DNA from: Scytonema sp. UIC 10036
GTDB taxonomy: Bacteria; Cyanobacteriota; Cyanobacteriia; Cyanobacteriales; Nostocaceae
Length of the DNA stretch: 64,000 bases
Direction of reading: 5' to 3'
Assembly (NCBI RefSeq): GCF_009725235.1
Contig: NZ_WJFC01000055.1
Location: 1 to 64,000, forward strand
Shown piece by piece: positions 8,339 to 17,709 of the stretch. The number at the start of each line of letters is the position of its first letter. The first letter of the stretch is position 1. The translations under genes were made by a program, and so were the position numbers. Under the pieces are notes generated by a model. That model was not told where the DNA came from, made no database searches, and worked only from the letters and a program-made list of their open reading frames with translations.

Positions 8339-10315
8339 ATGACTATGTCCCAAATCACCATAGAATCTATCCTTCAAGAAAAGCGTTTATTCCATCCCAG
8401 TCAGGAATTTTCTCAAAACGCTCACATCAAAAGTCTTGAAGACTACCAGCTCCTCTATGATAAGGCTAAGGCAGATCCTCAAACATTCTGGGCAGAGTTG
8501 GCTGAACAGGAGTTGCACTGGTTCCAGAAGTGGGACACGGTGCTGGATTGGCAACCACCTTTTGCTAAATGGTTTGTTGGGGGAAAAATTAATATTTCTT
8601 ACAACTGTATTGACAGACACCTGATGACTTGGCGCAAAAATAAAGCTGCTATTATTTGGGAGGGGGAACCAGGAGATTCGCGCACTCTCACTTATGCCCA
8701 ATTACATCGCGAAGTTTGTCAGTTTGCAAATGTGCTGAAGCAGTTGGGTGTGAAAAAGGGAGATAGGGTTGGCGTTTATATGCCAATGATTCCTGAAGCG
8801 GCAATCGCAATGCTGGCTTGTGCTAGAATTGGCGCACCCCACAGTGTGGTTTTTGGCGGTTTTAGTGCAGAAGCATTGCGCGATCGCCTTGTGGATGCCC
8901 AAGCAAAGGTGGTTATCACGGCTGATGGTGGTTGGCGCAAGGATGTGATCGTTGCTCTTAAGGATCAGGTGGATAAAGCTTTGGCTGATGGGGCTGTTCC
9001 TTCAGTGGAAAACGTCCTAGTTGTGCGGCGTACCAACCAGGAAATCCATATGGAATCGGGACGAGACCATTGGTGGCATGAGTTACAAAAAGGTGCGTCT
9101 GCAGATTGTCCTGCTGAACCTATGGACAGCGAAGATATGCTGTTCATTCTCTATACTTCCGGTAGCACGGGTAAGCCGAAGGGTGTTGTCCATACGACCG
9201 CAGGTTATAACTTATACACCCACATGACCACAAAATGGATTTTTGACTTGCAGGATACTGATGTATATTGGTGTACTGCGGATGTGGGTTGGATTACAGG
9301 ACACAGTTACATTGTCTACGGTCCTTTGTCGAACGGTGCAACAACGCTGATGTATGAAGGTGCGCCTCGTGCTTCCAATCCGGGCTGTATGTGGGACGTT
9401 ATTGAAAAGTACGGGGTTAATATATTTTATACCGCACCTACTGCGATTCGTGCCTTTATCAAAATGGGCGAACACCTACCGAAAGCGAGAAATCTTTCTT
9501 CTCTGCGCTTGTTGGGAACTGTGGGCGAACCCATTAACCCAGAAGCTTGGATGTGGTATCACAAAGCGATTGGTGGGGAACGCTGTCCGATTGTTGATAC
9601 TTGGTGGCAAACGGAAACGGGTGGTATTATGATTACACCGTTACCTGGTGCTATTCCTACAAAACCTGGTTCCGCAACTCGTCCTTTCCCAGGAATCTTA
9701 GCTGATGTTGTGGATTTGGATGGTGTTCCTGCGGGTGATAATGAGGGTGGTTACTTGATTGTCCGACATCCTTGGCCTGGAATGATGCGGACAGTCTATG
9801 GAGATCCAGATCGTTTCCGTCGCACTTACTGGGAACACATCCGACCTCAAGATGGACAATATGTCTACTTTGCTGGGGATGGCGCAAGACGCGATGAAGA
9901 TGGATATTACTGGGTGATGGGGCGTGTTGATGATGTGATTAATGTAGCAGGTCACCGTCTCGGTACCATGGAAATTGAATCGGCTCTCGTTTCCCATCCT
10001 GCAGTTGCTGAAGCGGCTGTCGTGGGTAAGCCAGATGAACTGAAGGGCGAAGAGATTGTTGCTTTTGTGACTCTAGAAGGAGAGAGTACGGCGTCGGAGG
10101 AATTGAGCAAGGAACTTAAGCAACACGTTGTTCAAGAAATTGGTGCGATCGCTCGTCCGGGGGAAATCCGCTTTACCGATGCTTTGCCCAAAACTCGTTC
10201 TGGTAAGATTATGCGGCGATTGCTGCGGAATCTGGCTGCAGGACAGGAAGTTTCTGGGGATACTTCTACTTTGGAGGATAGGGGTGTGTTGGATAAGTTG
10301 CGGGAAGGTGCTTAG
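8339..10315 (+). CDS. acs: acetyl-CoA synthetase (AMP-forming)
   Basis: A full-length 658-residue acetate-CoA ligase that activates acetate to acetyl-AMP and then acetyl-CoA in the cytoplasm, feeding carbon into central metabolism. Visible signatures are the ANL-family P-loop [20 protein letters not shown] at about 270-290, [26 protein letters not shown] (acyl and adenylate binding), the hinge region [20 protein letters not shown], and [14 protein letters not shown] near the C-terminus with the catalytic, acetylation-prone lysine. The length is normal for Acs. ATG at 8339 is used; an ATG two codons on (8345) is equally possible. It is transcribed alone, with a 170-bp leader behind the opposite-strand HigBA pair. 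Confidence 0.96.
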   Translation: MTMSQITIESILQEKRLFHPSQEFSQNAHIKSLEDYQLLYDKAKADPQTFWAELAEQELHWFQKWDTVLDWQPPFAKWFVGGKINISYNCIDRHLMTWRKNKAAIIWEGEPGDSRTLTYAQLHREVCQFANVLKQLGVKKGDRVGVYMPMIPEAAIAMLACARIGAPHSVVFGGFSAEALRDRLVDAQAKVVITADGGWRKDVIVALKDQVDKALADGAVPSVENVLVVRRTNQEIHMESGRDHWWHELQKGASADCPAEPMDSEDMLFILYTSGSTGKPKGVVHTTAGYNLYTHMTTKWIFDLQDTDVYWCTADVGWITGHSYIVYGPLSNGATTLMYEGAPRASNPGCMWDVIEKYGVNIFYTAPTAIRAFIKMGEHLPKARNLSSLRLLGTVGEPINPEAWMWYHKAIGGERCPIVDTWWQTETGGIMITPLPGAIPTKPGSATRPFPGILADVVDLDGVPAGDNEGGYLIVRHPWPGMMRTVYGDPDRFRRTYWEHIRPQDGQYVYFAGDGARRDEDGYYWVMGRVDDVINVAGHRLGTMEIESALVSHPAVAEAAVVGKPDELKGEEIVAFVTLEGESTASEELSKELKQHVVQEIGAIARPGEIRFTDALPKTRSGKIMRRLLRNLAAGQEVSGDTSTLEDRGVLDKLREGA

Positions 10316-10737
10316 GAGTTTTGAACCGCAGATGAACGCAGACGGACGCAGATAAAGAGCTGTTCGAGTTAATAAACTACAGCATTTTCTTTTGGTACTT
10401 CTTGTGATACGGGCGTCATAGCCCGTACACAGAAAAGAGGGCGGGGACGCCCACCCCACTCATGTAGTCTAATAATCTGAAACTGCTGTAACACTACGCA
10501 CGCTTATTGGTAATGATGGTTTGAATTCTCGCCAGTGCCAAAATGAGTGAAGTTCCTGGCTTATATGTAGAAAACTAAAAAAGCTAGTGAAGTAGAATGT
10601 CCACTTGTACTAGCCTTGGTAGAAGTCACGACTATCCTAGCGAGAAGGATTTGTTGAGCGAGTATTTAGTTGTGGTTTGACCCCATAACTCCAGTTTTTT
10701 CAAGCATACAGTGTTTGTTGATGAGACATGAGTGAGT
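10316..10737. other. intergenic stretch with dispersed repeats
   Basis: No gene is supported. At 10323-10357 lies the dispersed cyanobacterial word beginning GAACCGCAGATGAACGCAG, related to the interior of the MITE at 7954. At about 10400-10460 are inverted words GGGCGTCATAGCCCGTAC and GGGCGGGGACGCCCACCCC. A terminator candidate for the minus-strand gene follows at 10576-10614. Confidence 0.65.
10576..10614 (-). terminator. rho-independent terminator candidate
   Basis: Read on the minus strand, GCTAGTACAAGT pairs with an ACTTCACTAGC arm and is followed by TTTTTTAG. The outer 6 bp are perfect. It lies 124 bp beyond the stop of the minus-strand gene ending at 10738. Confidence 0.55.
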
Positions 10738-11043
10738 CTAATTGGTGTTGTTTTGAGTTCCTCCTGATTTGAAAAACTCAATCAAATCTTGCATTTGCTC
10801 CTTGCTAAGAACATAACGTTGACTGGGAACACCTTCATGAATGAGTGCATACTTTTTTGTGCTACCGTTGTTTCTCACAGTCTCGATCACAAGACTTGAA
10901 CGACTAAACCCCGTACCTTGAATAGTTTTCTCAAAAAACTCAGCTAGGTTGGATAAGAAGGCTTGACGTTGATCTGGATTGTTTTGCTTATTGGGGCTAG
11001 GTTTCATGCCAATCTTTATGATGTCCTTAACGTAACGATTCAT
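10738..11043 (-). CDS. hypothetical protein, 101 residues
   Basis: I do not recognise this gene. The protein is soluble and mixed-charge, beginning MNRYVKDIIKIGMKPSPNKQ, with an Asn/Gln-rich linker, a central KTIQGTGFSRSSLVIETVRN segment, and a C-terminal EQMQDLIEFFKSGG helix. The length and balanced composition favour a real gene. It overlaps the 3' end of the upstream small membrane protein by 17 bp, so the two are probably cotranscribed and translationally coupled. A hairpin with a U-tract lies downstream. Confidence 0.55.
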   Translation of the reverse strand: MNRYVKDIIKIGMKPSPNKQNNPDQRQAFLSNLAEFFEKTIQGTGFSRSSLVIETVRNNGSTKKYALIHEGVPSQRYVLSKEQMQDLIEFFKSGGTQNNTN

Positions 11044-11254
11044 GAATCATTGTTATTGCCAATAAGGACAGTAAAATAGCTCCCACACGCACAATTAGAC
11101 CTCCTAGTAACGGTAGCAGTGGGTACATAAGATGAATTCCACCAAAAGATATTGACATCACAAAGACGATTCCAAAACCGGCTAGTGCGAGCAAAAAATA
11201 TTTGAGTGACCTAGAAACCACTCTGTATAGAAGATGAGGCTCATTTTCTATCAC
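11027..11254 (-). CDS. small two-helix membrane protein
   Basis: About 75 residues with two strongly hydrophobic segments, FLLALAGFGIVFVMSISFGG and LLPLLGGLIVRVGAILLSLL, separated by a short turn. A GTG at 11254 preceded by TAGGTG is the preferred start; a TTG at 11308 would add 18 residues. Unrecognised family. It overlaps the downstream 101-residue gene by 17 bp and may act with it. Confidence 0.5.
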   Translation of the reverse strand: MIENEPHLLYRVVSRSLKYFLLALAGFGIVFVMSISFGGIHLMYPLLPLLGGLIVRVGAILLSLLAITMIHESLR

Positions 11255-11308
11255 AATTTTACACCTACAATAATTCAATTGGGTTCTCTCTGACTCCTCA
11301 CGACCCAA

Positions 11309-12214
11309 AACCTGGGTCTTTCACCACAATTTCAAATTGTATTTCTCAATACTTAGCTAGAACACTGTGTGGGTGCTGGTTTACAACTATCCATCACTTT
11401 ATTTTGTTGTCTCAATAATTCAGGTAATACTTTCCTTGTTATACTAATTCTTTGCGAACTGGCACAGAATCTTGAAGTCTAAAATCCTTGCACGGAAAGG
11501 GTTTTGCATCTATTTATCCATGCGTCTTCACATGAAGTATTACAAAGATTTGACAGAGTCAGATACTGAAAATATGCGATAGCGTTCGCAAAGCGCAAGC
11601 TGTACCCAGCTTATCGCAATTTTCCAGAGTATCCTAATTTTGAAATCGATCCGCGAGCAGATTGGTAAAGTCTCAGTTCTTGCTTTCATGTAAACTTGTC
11701 CTTTAGAGACAGTTTCTGGCGATCGCTGTAACTTTGCATGACCTGCTATAAAAGGCTATTTAGTTTAAACAAACCGATAGACAAGATACCCATCGGACAT
11801 CTTTACCCGAATTGTTACTAAGCATTTGCCTGCTGTTGCTTTGTATGCTGTCTTTCTAGGACAGTCTATACTTTTTTTTCTTTAATGAGTATATTATCCA
11901 TTTTCGCTTCAATTGTCAAGCTTTTAACGTCAGTCACGATTTGCAGATTCTTGAAGGTTAAATTAGTTCTGGGAAAGAAAAATGTCATATTTTAGTATAA
12001 TTTAGCTTAATTTAGCTAATTTGAGAAGAATTTGAGAATCTTTATCTCTACTTTAAACAAACTGGTATGCTTGGGTAACGTGTAGTTTGCCGAACTAGAG
12101 AACAGTAGGAAACAGTGGAGGTTGAGTAAAGTTTATTGATATAGATTGACAAAATATAAAATATAATTCTGCAAGTGCAGAATTTTGATAGTATTATGCT
12201 GTCTTTTAATGTTC
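11309..12214. other. long intergenic stretch upstream of the HTH-SBP genes
   Basis: I see no gene here. It holds the small hairpin repeat at 11576-11617 and, at about 11990-12025, several direct repeats of AATTTAGC and GAGAATTTGAGA-type words. The sequence is AT-rich and probably contains the promoter of the tandem HTH-SBP genes. Confidence 0.6.
11576..11617 (+). repeat. copy of the small dispersed hairpin repeat
   Basis: GCGATAGCGTTCGCAAAGCG is followed by CAAGCTGTACCCAGCTTATC and GC. Its final 27 bases equal those of the element in the AAA ATPase gene. This copy is intergenic. Confidence 0.8.
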
Positions 12215-12246
12215 GTCATGACAAACATTAATGATGTCATGACAAA
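12215..12246. promoter_or_regulatory. paired GTCATGAC palindromes, operator candidate
   Basis: GTCATGACAAA occurs at 12215 and again at 12236, exactly 21 bp apart (two helical turns), each with the palindrome GTCATGAC. The pair lies about 180 bp upstream of the first HTH-SBP gene. A regulator binding two sites on one face of the DNA would fit, possibly the HTH domain of the gene itself; this is inference. Confidence 0.45.
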
Positions 12247-12423
12247 TATGCTCCTGACGTATATGCTTTTGATGTACAAAAAACTGAGTCACCCGAAAGT
12301 AAGTACAAATGTATTTATGTACCGGGGAAGGCAAAGTCATTTTTGGGTAAGTGCGTCTACCTTTTGCGAGCACTTACAGGTAAGGAACTGGAAAATTCGA
12401 TAAATGAGGAGGTGGGTAATTTT

Positions 12424-13470
12424 GTGACAAGTTCAACTCGCAATCAATCTCAAAGTACTCCACCCAAGTCTGAGTTTATTCAAGTTCTTGAGAAATACCT
12501 ACAGGAAGCAGGATGGACAAACCAGGAATTGATGAATGAAATCCAGATAGGGGAAACACAGTTTTATCGGTGGGCACGGGGCGATAGCGTTCCGAGAAAA
12601 GCTATCGTTAATCGTATAGCAGTCTCTTTAGCACATCGATTGGATCTCACTCGCCAAAAGTTACCTCACGATCCCTTTCCCGCCTCTGATGAAATTGACG
12701 AAATCGTGAATGAGCTTCTAGAAGCCGCAGGATATAGCTCTGCTGTTAAAGGCAAAGGCGCAGATTATAGCTGGCATGAAATAGCCAAGAACCATTCATG
12801 GACACTTGGATATACTGATGTTCCAACATGGTCGCAGATTTCAGATAAACCAGGTTCATCTCCAACTGGATTAGCCATTAAATATGCAGAGCAAATTGGT
12901 CGGTTATTGGGAGTCAATACAATTTGGGAGTATTTGACTTGGCAAGAAATGCCTCTGGCAATTAGAGAAAGAAGAGTTCATGGTATCGCTCCTTTCTTTC
13001 TTAGAATACCGGAGCGGTTGTTTGATTATCGGTTCTCTCAGCCATGTAGTGAGGAAGCTTACAGTCTTTCTGCTGTCATGGTTCCTAACCAAGATAATAC
13101 ATCTACCTCTCTTGAAGACTTGCCTAAAAGACGGGTTCAGTTGATTCACGTTAGAGGTGATATAGGAAGCTGGGCAGTGAAAATTCTGAGTGATTCATAT
13201 GACCAGAGGAAGGAATTTGAAGATGGAAGGAAAGCTATTAGCTATTTATTAGCAATGTCAGGTAGCAACAATGATATTACTCCTGTCTTTGTGTCTGATA
13301 GTGTCACTTGTCAATACATCTCTAATGAGAACAAGCTACAGGCAATAGAGATTAAAAGCTTGAACAATGTCAAAATATCTCCAGCCTTTGCTTTTCATTT
13401 AGATGAAGAGAGACTAACAGTAGCAGTCAATTCCGCTATCAAAATAGTTCCAAAGTTCCAAATTAGATGA
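12424..13470 (+). CDS. HTH domain fused to a cytoplasmic solute-binding-protein fold, copy 1
   Basis: A 348-residue two-part protein. Residues about 20-75 look like a helix-turn-helix (WTNQELMNEIQIGETQFYRW, then VPRKAIVNRIAVSLA). After a linker, residues about 125-345 resemble the family 3 periplasmic binding fold: WTLGYTDVPTW, TGLAIKYAEQIGRLLGVNT, AIRERRVHGIAPFF, then SLEDLPKRRVQLIHVRGDIGS and AFAFHLDEERLTVAVNSAI. No signal peptide is present, so the binding domain should sense a small ligand inside the cell, making this a candidate one-component regulator. GTG at 12424 with AGGAGGTGG just upstream beats the TTG at 12343. A close tandem copy follows. Confidence 0.75.
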   Translation: MTSSTRNQSQSTPPKSEFIQVLEKYLQEAGWTNQELMNEIQIGETQFYRWARGDSVPRKAIVNRIAVSLAHRLDLTRQKLPHDPFPASDEIDEIVNELLEAAGYSSAVKGKGADYSWHEIAKNHSWTLGYTDVPTWSQISDKPGSSPTGLAIKYAEQIGRLLGVNTIWEYLTWQEMPLAIRERRVHGIAPFFLRIPERLFDYRFSQPCSEEAYSLSAVMVPNQDNTSTSLEDLPKRRVQLIHVRGDIGSWAVKILSDSYDQRKEFEDGRKAISYLLAMSGSNNDITPVFVSDSVTCQYISNENKLQAIEIKSLNNVKISPAFAFHLDEERLTVAVNSAIKIVPKFQIR

Positions 13471-13624
13471 AAGTGAATTATTTATTCATAGAATTAAACC
13501 GAGATCCAAAACACAGAGTAATGATACATTCAACACATAATGAATCTAAAAATACTACTGATTTTTTACAATGTGTAGAAAAGGTTATTTTAAAGGTTTC
13601 GCAAACTATAATTTTTAGATAAAT

Positions 13625-13653
13625 ATTCTCAATAAATTAAAATTATTGAGAAT
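13625..13653. promoter_or_regulatory. perfect 11-bp inverted repeat before HTH-SBP copy 2
   Basis: ATTCTCAATAA and TTATTGAGAAT flank a 7-base AT loop. It sits 47 bp before the second HTH-SBP start and 155 bp after the first stop. There is no U-tract, so an operator is more likely than a terminator, although mRNA stabilisation is also possible. Confidence 0.5.
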
Positions 13654-13699
13654 GAACCTGTGAAAAAAACAACGCTGTTTCGTCGTTTGAAAACTTACC

Positions 13700-14731
13700 G
13701 TGAAAAGTCAGAAAAACGCTCCGTCTAAGTCCGAGTTTGTTCAAGTTGTTGAAAAATACATACAAGAAGCAAGATGGACAAACCAAGAGTTGATGAATGA
13801 AATCCAGATAGGGGAAACACAGTTTTATCGGTGGGCACGCGGCGACAGCGTTCCGAGAAAAGCTATTGTTAATCGTATAGCAGTCTCTTTAGCACGTAGG
13901 TTGGATCAAACCCGCCAAAAGTTACCTTACGATCCCTTTCCCGCCTCTGATGAAATTGACGGAATCGTGAATGAGCTTCTAGAAGCTGCAGGATATAGGG
14001 CTGCTGTTAAAGGCAAAGGCGTAGATTATAGCTGGCATGAAATAGCCAAGAACCAATCATGGATACTTGGATATACTGATGTTCCGACATGGTCAATTTC
14101 AGGTAAATCAGATTCTCCACCCACTGGATTAGCAATTAAATATGCGGAGCAAATTGGTCGATTATTAGGGGTCAATACAATTTGGGAATATTTGACTTGG
14201 CAGGCAATTCCTTTGGCAATTAGAGAAAGAAGAGTTCATGGTATTGCTCCTTTCTTTCTTGCATGGCCAGAGCGCTTTTTTGACTATCGTTTCTCTGAAC
14301 AATGTAGTGAAGACTCTTATGGTTTTTCTGCCGTAATTGCACCTGAACAAAGTAAGAAGTCTATTTCTCTTGAAGATTTACCTAATAGACGTGTTGAATT
14401 GGTTTACGTTAGAGGTGAGATAGGAGACTGGGCAGCTACAATGCTGAGGGACTCGTATCAAAAAAAGAAGGAATTTGAAGATAGAAAGAGAGCAATCAAC
14501 TATTTGCTAACAACAGCAAAAACAGAAGAGAAGAAGGTTATTCCCGTTTTTCTGTCTGAAGATGTAACATGTGAACATATCTCTAAGGAGAATGAACTAC
14601 AGGTAATAAATATTGAAAGATTAGAAAATATAAAGATAGATCCAGCATTTGCTTTTCATCCAGACGAAGAGAAACTAGCAGTAGCAGTTAATTCCGCTAT
14701 TAAAATAATTCCCAAGATCCAATGGAGATAG
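13700..14731 (+). CDS. HTH domain fused to a cytoplasmic solute-binding-protein fold, copy 2
   Basis: A 343-residue paralog of the preceding gene. The HTH region is almost identical in DNA (for example QELMNEIQIGETQFYRWARG is shared), while the C-terminal binding lobe has diverged, with a different stretch around LTTAKTEEKKVIPVFLSED. The start is GTG at 13700, in the same position relative to the HTH as in copy 1. There is no signal peptide. Uneven divergence suggests a duplication with continued exchange of the DNA-binding part, or diversifying ligand specificity. A palindrome lies upstream, and a broken third copy begins 3 bp after the stop. Confidence 0.75.
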   Translation: MKSQKNAPSKSEFVQVVEKYIQEARWTNQELMNEIQIGETQFYRWARGDSVPRKAIVNRIAVSLARRLDQTRQKLPYDPFPASDEIDGIVNELLEAAGYRAAVKGKGVDYSWHEIAKNQSWILGYTDVPTWSISGKSDSPPTGLAIKYAEQIGRLLGVNTIWEYLTWQAIPLAIRERRVHGIAPFFLAWPERFFDYRFSEQCSEDSYGFSAVIAPEQSKKSISLEDLPNRRVELVYVRGEIGDWAATMLRDSYQKKKEFEDRKRAINYLLTTAKTEEKKVIPVFLSEDVTCEHISKENELQVINIERLENIKIDPAFAFHPDEEKLAVAVNSAIKIIPKIQWR

Positions 14732-14734
14732 GTT

Positions 14735-15010
14735 GTGATTTTCCTGATACTACCAAAGCACTTGTCTTACTATCTTTTCTATGAATTATGTAGTGAGAAG
14801 CATTACAATATTTATGCTGCCATGGTCCCCCAACAGGACAACAACTTTGCCGTGCTTGAAGACTTGCCTAATAAACGTGTTCAGTTGGTTCATGTAAGAG
14901 GTGAGATAGGAAGTTAGGCAGCTAACGTGCTTAGCGATTCATATCAACATCTGGAATTCGAGGACAGAAAGAAAGCTATTAGCCACTTATTAACCCAAGT
15001 TGCGGGTTAA
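14735..15010 (+). pseudogene. third HTH-SBP copy, truncated at both ends
   Basis: This segment reads IFLILPKHLSYYLFYELCSE, NIYAAMVPQQDNNFAVLEDL and NKRVQLVHVRGEIGS, homologous to the second half of copies 1 and 2 but lacking the HTH and first lobe. An in-frame TAG follows GEIGS, after which AANVLSDSYQ...KKAISHLLTQVAG continues to a second stop. Both the DNA-binding end and the final lobe segment are missing. It abuts the remains of an ABC ATPase gene. Confidence 0.75.
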
Positions 15011-15454
15011 CGCAATTTTGATAAGCAAGGCTTACAAATTGGTATGGTCTTTCAACAGCTATATCTTTGGTCTCATATGACTATACTTGAAAATGTGTCA
15101 CTTCCTCTCTGGCTTCGTAATGGGAAAAATAAGAAGATTGCAGATGAAGTTGCAAAGGAAAAGTTAGCCTTGCTTGGTATTAAGCACAAAGCTAACGATT
15201 ATCCAAATCAGCTATCAGGAGGTCAACGGCAAAGAGCTGCGCTTGCACGCGCACTTGTGCATTCTCCTCAACTTCTTTTATTAGATGAAATCACTGCAAA
15301 TTTGGATTCAGAAACAGCTGACAAGGTTATAGCAATTGTTGAAGAAATTTCAAAAAACACATCAGTGATATTAATCACTCATTCGAATCTGTATTTAGCA
15401 AATTGGTCATTTTTGCTCTTTAACGGGATAGAATGGAAGTTTCAAAAAAGTTAA
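15011..15454 (+). pseudogene. ABC transporter ATPase fragment without Walker A
   Basis: The fragment begins NFDKQGLQIGMVFQQLYLWS (Q-loop) and retains the signature LSGGQRQRAALARAL, Walker B LLLLDEITANLD and the switch histidine ITHSN. The first 80 or so residues, including the P-loop, are gone because the third HTH-SBP fragment is fused just upstream. Amino-acid uptake ATPases of the HisP/GlnQ kind have this pattern with MTILENV after the Q-loop. Without Walker A it cannot bind ATP normally. It suggests that an amino-acid-type ABC transporter once sat beside the HTH-SBP genes. Confidence 0.78.
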
Positions 15455-15543
15455 TGAATTAGTGTGGTCTTTGAAGATCGAGGAGATGTTCCCAGTCTCC
15501 AATCGCATTACAATAAAAATCAGATAGATGCCTGGTGAACCGT

Positions 15544-16338
15544 ATGACTTCCGTCACTACACCAACTGACTCAGTGCTGAGTTTACCCGACCACACGCAA
15601 TTGCCTGATTCTGACGGGACATTTGTGAAAAACTTACAAGAACATCCTCAAAGTATTCTACTGACAGATTCGATTAAACCTGTTTTAGAAACTCTACATC
15701 CTGACGGTCAATATTGTATCGGTCAAGATTCAGGTATTTATTGGCGGTTAATAGATCCCCCAGAGAGGGGGGCTGAAGCACCAGACTGGTTCTACGTACC
15801 GAACGTACCGCCAACTCTTAATGGCAAAATGCGCCGTTCCTACGTTTTGTGGAAGGAATATGTTGCACCGTTGATTGCGATCGAATTTGTCTCTGGCGAT
15901 GGGAGTGAAGAACGAGATAAAACTTCACCATCACAAGGAGGAGAAGGGGAAGTTGGTAAATTTTGGGTTTACGAGCAGGCGATCCGCATTCCTTATTATG
16001 CGATTTATGAAGTAGAAAAAGCGGGGGTAGAAGTATACCGTCTCGTAGGTAATGCCTATCAACTGATGACACCCAATGACAGAGGTCATTATGCTATTAC
16101 ACCCATGGGAGTAGAGTTAGGAATTTGGCAAGGACGGTATCAAAATGCAGAATTGCCGTGGTTGCGGTGGTGGGATGCTGAGGGAAATTTACTACTAACA
16201 GGTGAGGAACGTGCTGAAGTTGAGCGACAAAGAGCCGATCTGGAGCGACAAAAGCGAGAGGAAATTGTAGAAAAATTACGATCGCTTTCTCCGGAACAAC
16301 TGAACGCGTTAGGAATTAATCCAGAGTTACTGGATTAG
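15544..16338 (+). CDS. Uma2-family PD-(D/E)XK protein with C-terminal coiled coil
   Basis: A 264-residue member of the Uma2 (DUF820) family, extremely abundant in cyanobacteria and predicted to have a PD-(D/E)XK nuclease fold; biological roles are mostly unknown. Core pieces are EAPDWFYVPNVPP (metal-binding Asp), PLIAIEFVSGDGSEERD (catalytic E) and KFWVYEQAIRIPYYAIYEV. The stretch SPSQGGEGEV breaks the usual ERDxxPxxGKFWVYE link and looks like a small repeat-derived insertion. The C-terminus is a charged coiled coil (EERAEVERQRADLERQKREE). ATG 15544 is chosen; GTG 15535 is possible. Confidence 0.82.
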   Translation: MTSVTTPTDSVLSLPDHTQLPDSDGTFVKNLQEHPQSILLTDSIKPVLETLHPDGQYCIGQDSGIYWRLIDPPERGAEAPDWFYVPNVPPTLNGKMRRSYVLWKEYVAPLIAIEFVSGDGSEERDKTSPSQGGEGEVGKFWVYEQAIRIPYYAIYEVEKAGVEVYRLVGNAYQLMTPNDRGHYAITPMGVELGIWQGRYQNAELPWLRWWDAEGNLLLTGEERAEVERQRADLERQKREEIVEKLRSLSPEQLNALGINPELLD

Positions 16339-16364
16339 CTGAAACTTCAGAAAGGAATCTCGAA

Positions 16365-17066
16365 ATGAAGATGTTGAAACTAGCAAAGGCAAAGTTAACA
16401 AGTGGAATTTGTACGGGTGTATTTTTGACTTTTGCTTTGATTCCATCTTCTCTGGCTGCAAAGTCTGGTGGTGAATACCGACAATTAGGGCTTTTGTATC
16501 GTCAACAAGGACGGTTTCCTGAAGCCATTGCAGCGATGCAAAAGTCTGTGGAACTCGACCCAAAAAATATCATGGGGCGCGTGAATTTGGGTTGGACGCA
16601 GCATTTAGCAGGTCAGGAAAAAGAAGCGGCTAGCTCTTTATGGCAAGCTATCTATCAAGAACCTTTGTTTGTTCCCGCTTACAATGCTTTGGGAATTGTC
16701 TATTTAGTGGATGGAAATGTACCAGTCGCAACATTAGTTCATGCTTGGGCTGCTATTCTCAAACCGAATAATGAAATTGCTTACTTTAATTTGAGTTTGT
16801 CTTTGCATCGGCTACAAGTTTATAACTTTGCTATTATTTGTGCCGAGCGTGCTGCTACATTAGAGCCTAATAATCCTCATCCTTTGGTTGCTGCTGCGAT
16901 CGCTTATTGGGATAATGGCGATAAAGATGCTGCTAAACAGGTCTATACAAAAGCTATACAGTTGGATTCTCGGTATCGCGATCGTTCTTTTTTAGGTCAT
17001 CTCAAGCAAGCGGCTTTCAGTCAAGAACAAATTAAAATAACAGAGCAAATATTGACTGTGATGTAA
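16365..17066 (+). CDS. secreted TPR-repeat protein
   Basis: A 233-residue protein with a signal peptide (Lys-rich start, hydrophobic ICTGVFLTFALIPSSLAA, cleavage expected after about residue 32) and about five tetratricopeptide units: YRQLGLLYRQQGRFPEAIAA, RVNLGWTQHLAGQEKEAASS, YNALGIVYLVDG and further repeats. TPRs form a helical scaffold for protein contacts; the partner is unknown. The ribosome site AGAAAGGAA precedes the ATG. It lies 26 bp behind the Uma2 gene and could be cotranscribed with it, though no functional link is evident. Confidence 0.82.
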   Translation: MKMLKLAKAKLTSGICTGVFLTFALIPSSLAAKSGGEYRQLGLLYRQQGRFPEAIAAMQKSVELDPKNIMGRVNLGWTQHLAGQEKEAASSLWQAIYQEPLFVPAYNALGIVYLVDGNVPVATLVHAWAAILKPNNEIAYFNLSLSLHRLQVYNFAIICAERAATLEPNNPHPLVAAAIAYWDNGDKDAAKQVYTKAIQLDSRYRDRSFLGHLKQAAFSQEQIKITEQILTVM

Positions 17067-17116
17067 ATTTATTAGATTATTTCACGCAAAGACGTGCCGA
17101 GGAAATTGTAGAAATT

Positions 17117-17191
17117 GTAGGTTGGGTTGAGGAACGAAACCCAACAAATGCTGATAAATGTTGGGTTTCGCAAAGCCTCAACCCAACCTAC
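17117..17191. repeat. 75-bp nested palindromic repeat, complete copy
   Basis: GTAGGTTGGGTTGAGG at one end and CCTCAACCCAACCTAC at the other form perfect 16-bp arms. Inside them AACCCAACA and TGTTGGGTT form a second stem. The same architecture and length occur at 27209-27283, with a half copy at 1356. It occupies the 313-bp gap between the TPR gene and the next small gene; the rest of that gap holds nothing I recognise. Confidence 0.85.
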
Positions 17192-17379
17192 GTTGAATTT
17201 GAGCAAACAAACGGAAATTAGATAACTGTGGTCTTAACCTCTATCCAAAGTATTAGCTTTAGAATACAACTATCTCAGGATTGAAATGTTTATCTGCCTA
17301 TGGGTAGCTGCAATCACACTCGAAATTTACACAATTTAGTATTAATAACTGTTTCTATTTCTCTTGGATGGTTTAACTG

Positions 17380-17625
17380 ATGCAAAGAAAATTTCACACG
17401 ACGGTTGAAGAGAAGGAGGCAATATACTACTCAGAGTTATTCAAACAGGGTGTCGAATACGATAAAGCAGCTATTGCTGCGAAAATTTTAGCGTCTGGAA
17501 AATCGGATGAAGAATTGACTCGTGGAGAAATAGAACTTGTCAATGAAGTTTGCTCGGAGTGGTTAGCAAAGTACCAGCGCTACAAACATTTGAAACCGTT
17601 TTTAGCCAAGTATAAGCAGGTTTAG
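17380..17625 (+). CDS. small conserved-looking hypothetical protein
   Basis: An 81-residue acidic/basic helical protein (MQRKFHTTVEEKEAIYYSEL, then KSDEELTRGEIELVNEVC and KYQRYKHLKPFLAKYKQV). No motif points to a function. The absence of low-complexity sequence and a downstream terminator hairpin at 17678-17709 support a real, independently transcribed gene. Confidence 0.6.
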   Translation: MQRKFHTTVEEKEAIYYSELFKQGVEYDKAAIAAKILASGKSDEELTRGEIELVNEVCSEWLAKYQRYKHLKPFLAKYKQV

Positions 17626-17677
17626 TACATCTACTCATCACTAGAATCATTTCACGTTTCGTCTCTGCTAATTAATG

Positions 17678-17709
17678 TCCCAACTAATTAATCATGGTTG
17701 GGATTTTTT
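17678..17709 (+). terminator. rho-independent terminator
   Basis: TCCCAAC and GTTGGGA form a perfect 7-bp stem around a 12-base loop, followed directly by TTTTTT. It lies 52 bp after the stop of the 81-residue gene. Confidence 0.75.

Noticed and set aside
12343..12423. N-terminal extension of HTH-SBP copy 1 from TTG 12343
   Set aside because: The residues are not shared with copy 2, while GTG 12424 has a strong AGGAGGTGG ribosome site.
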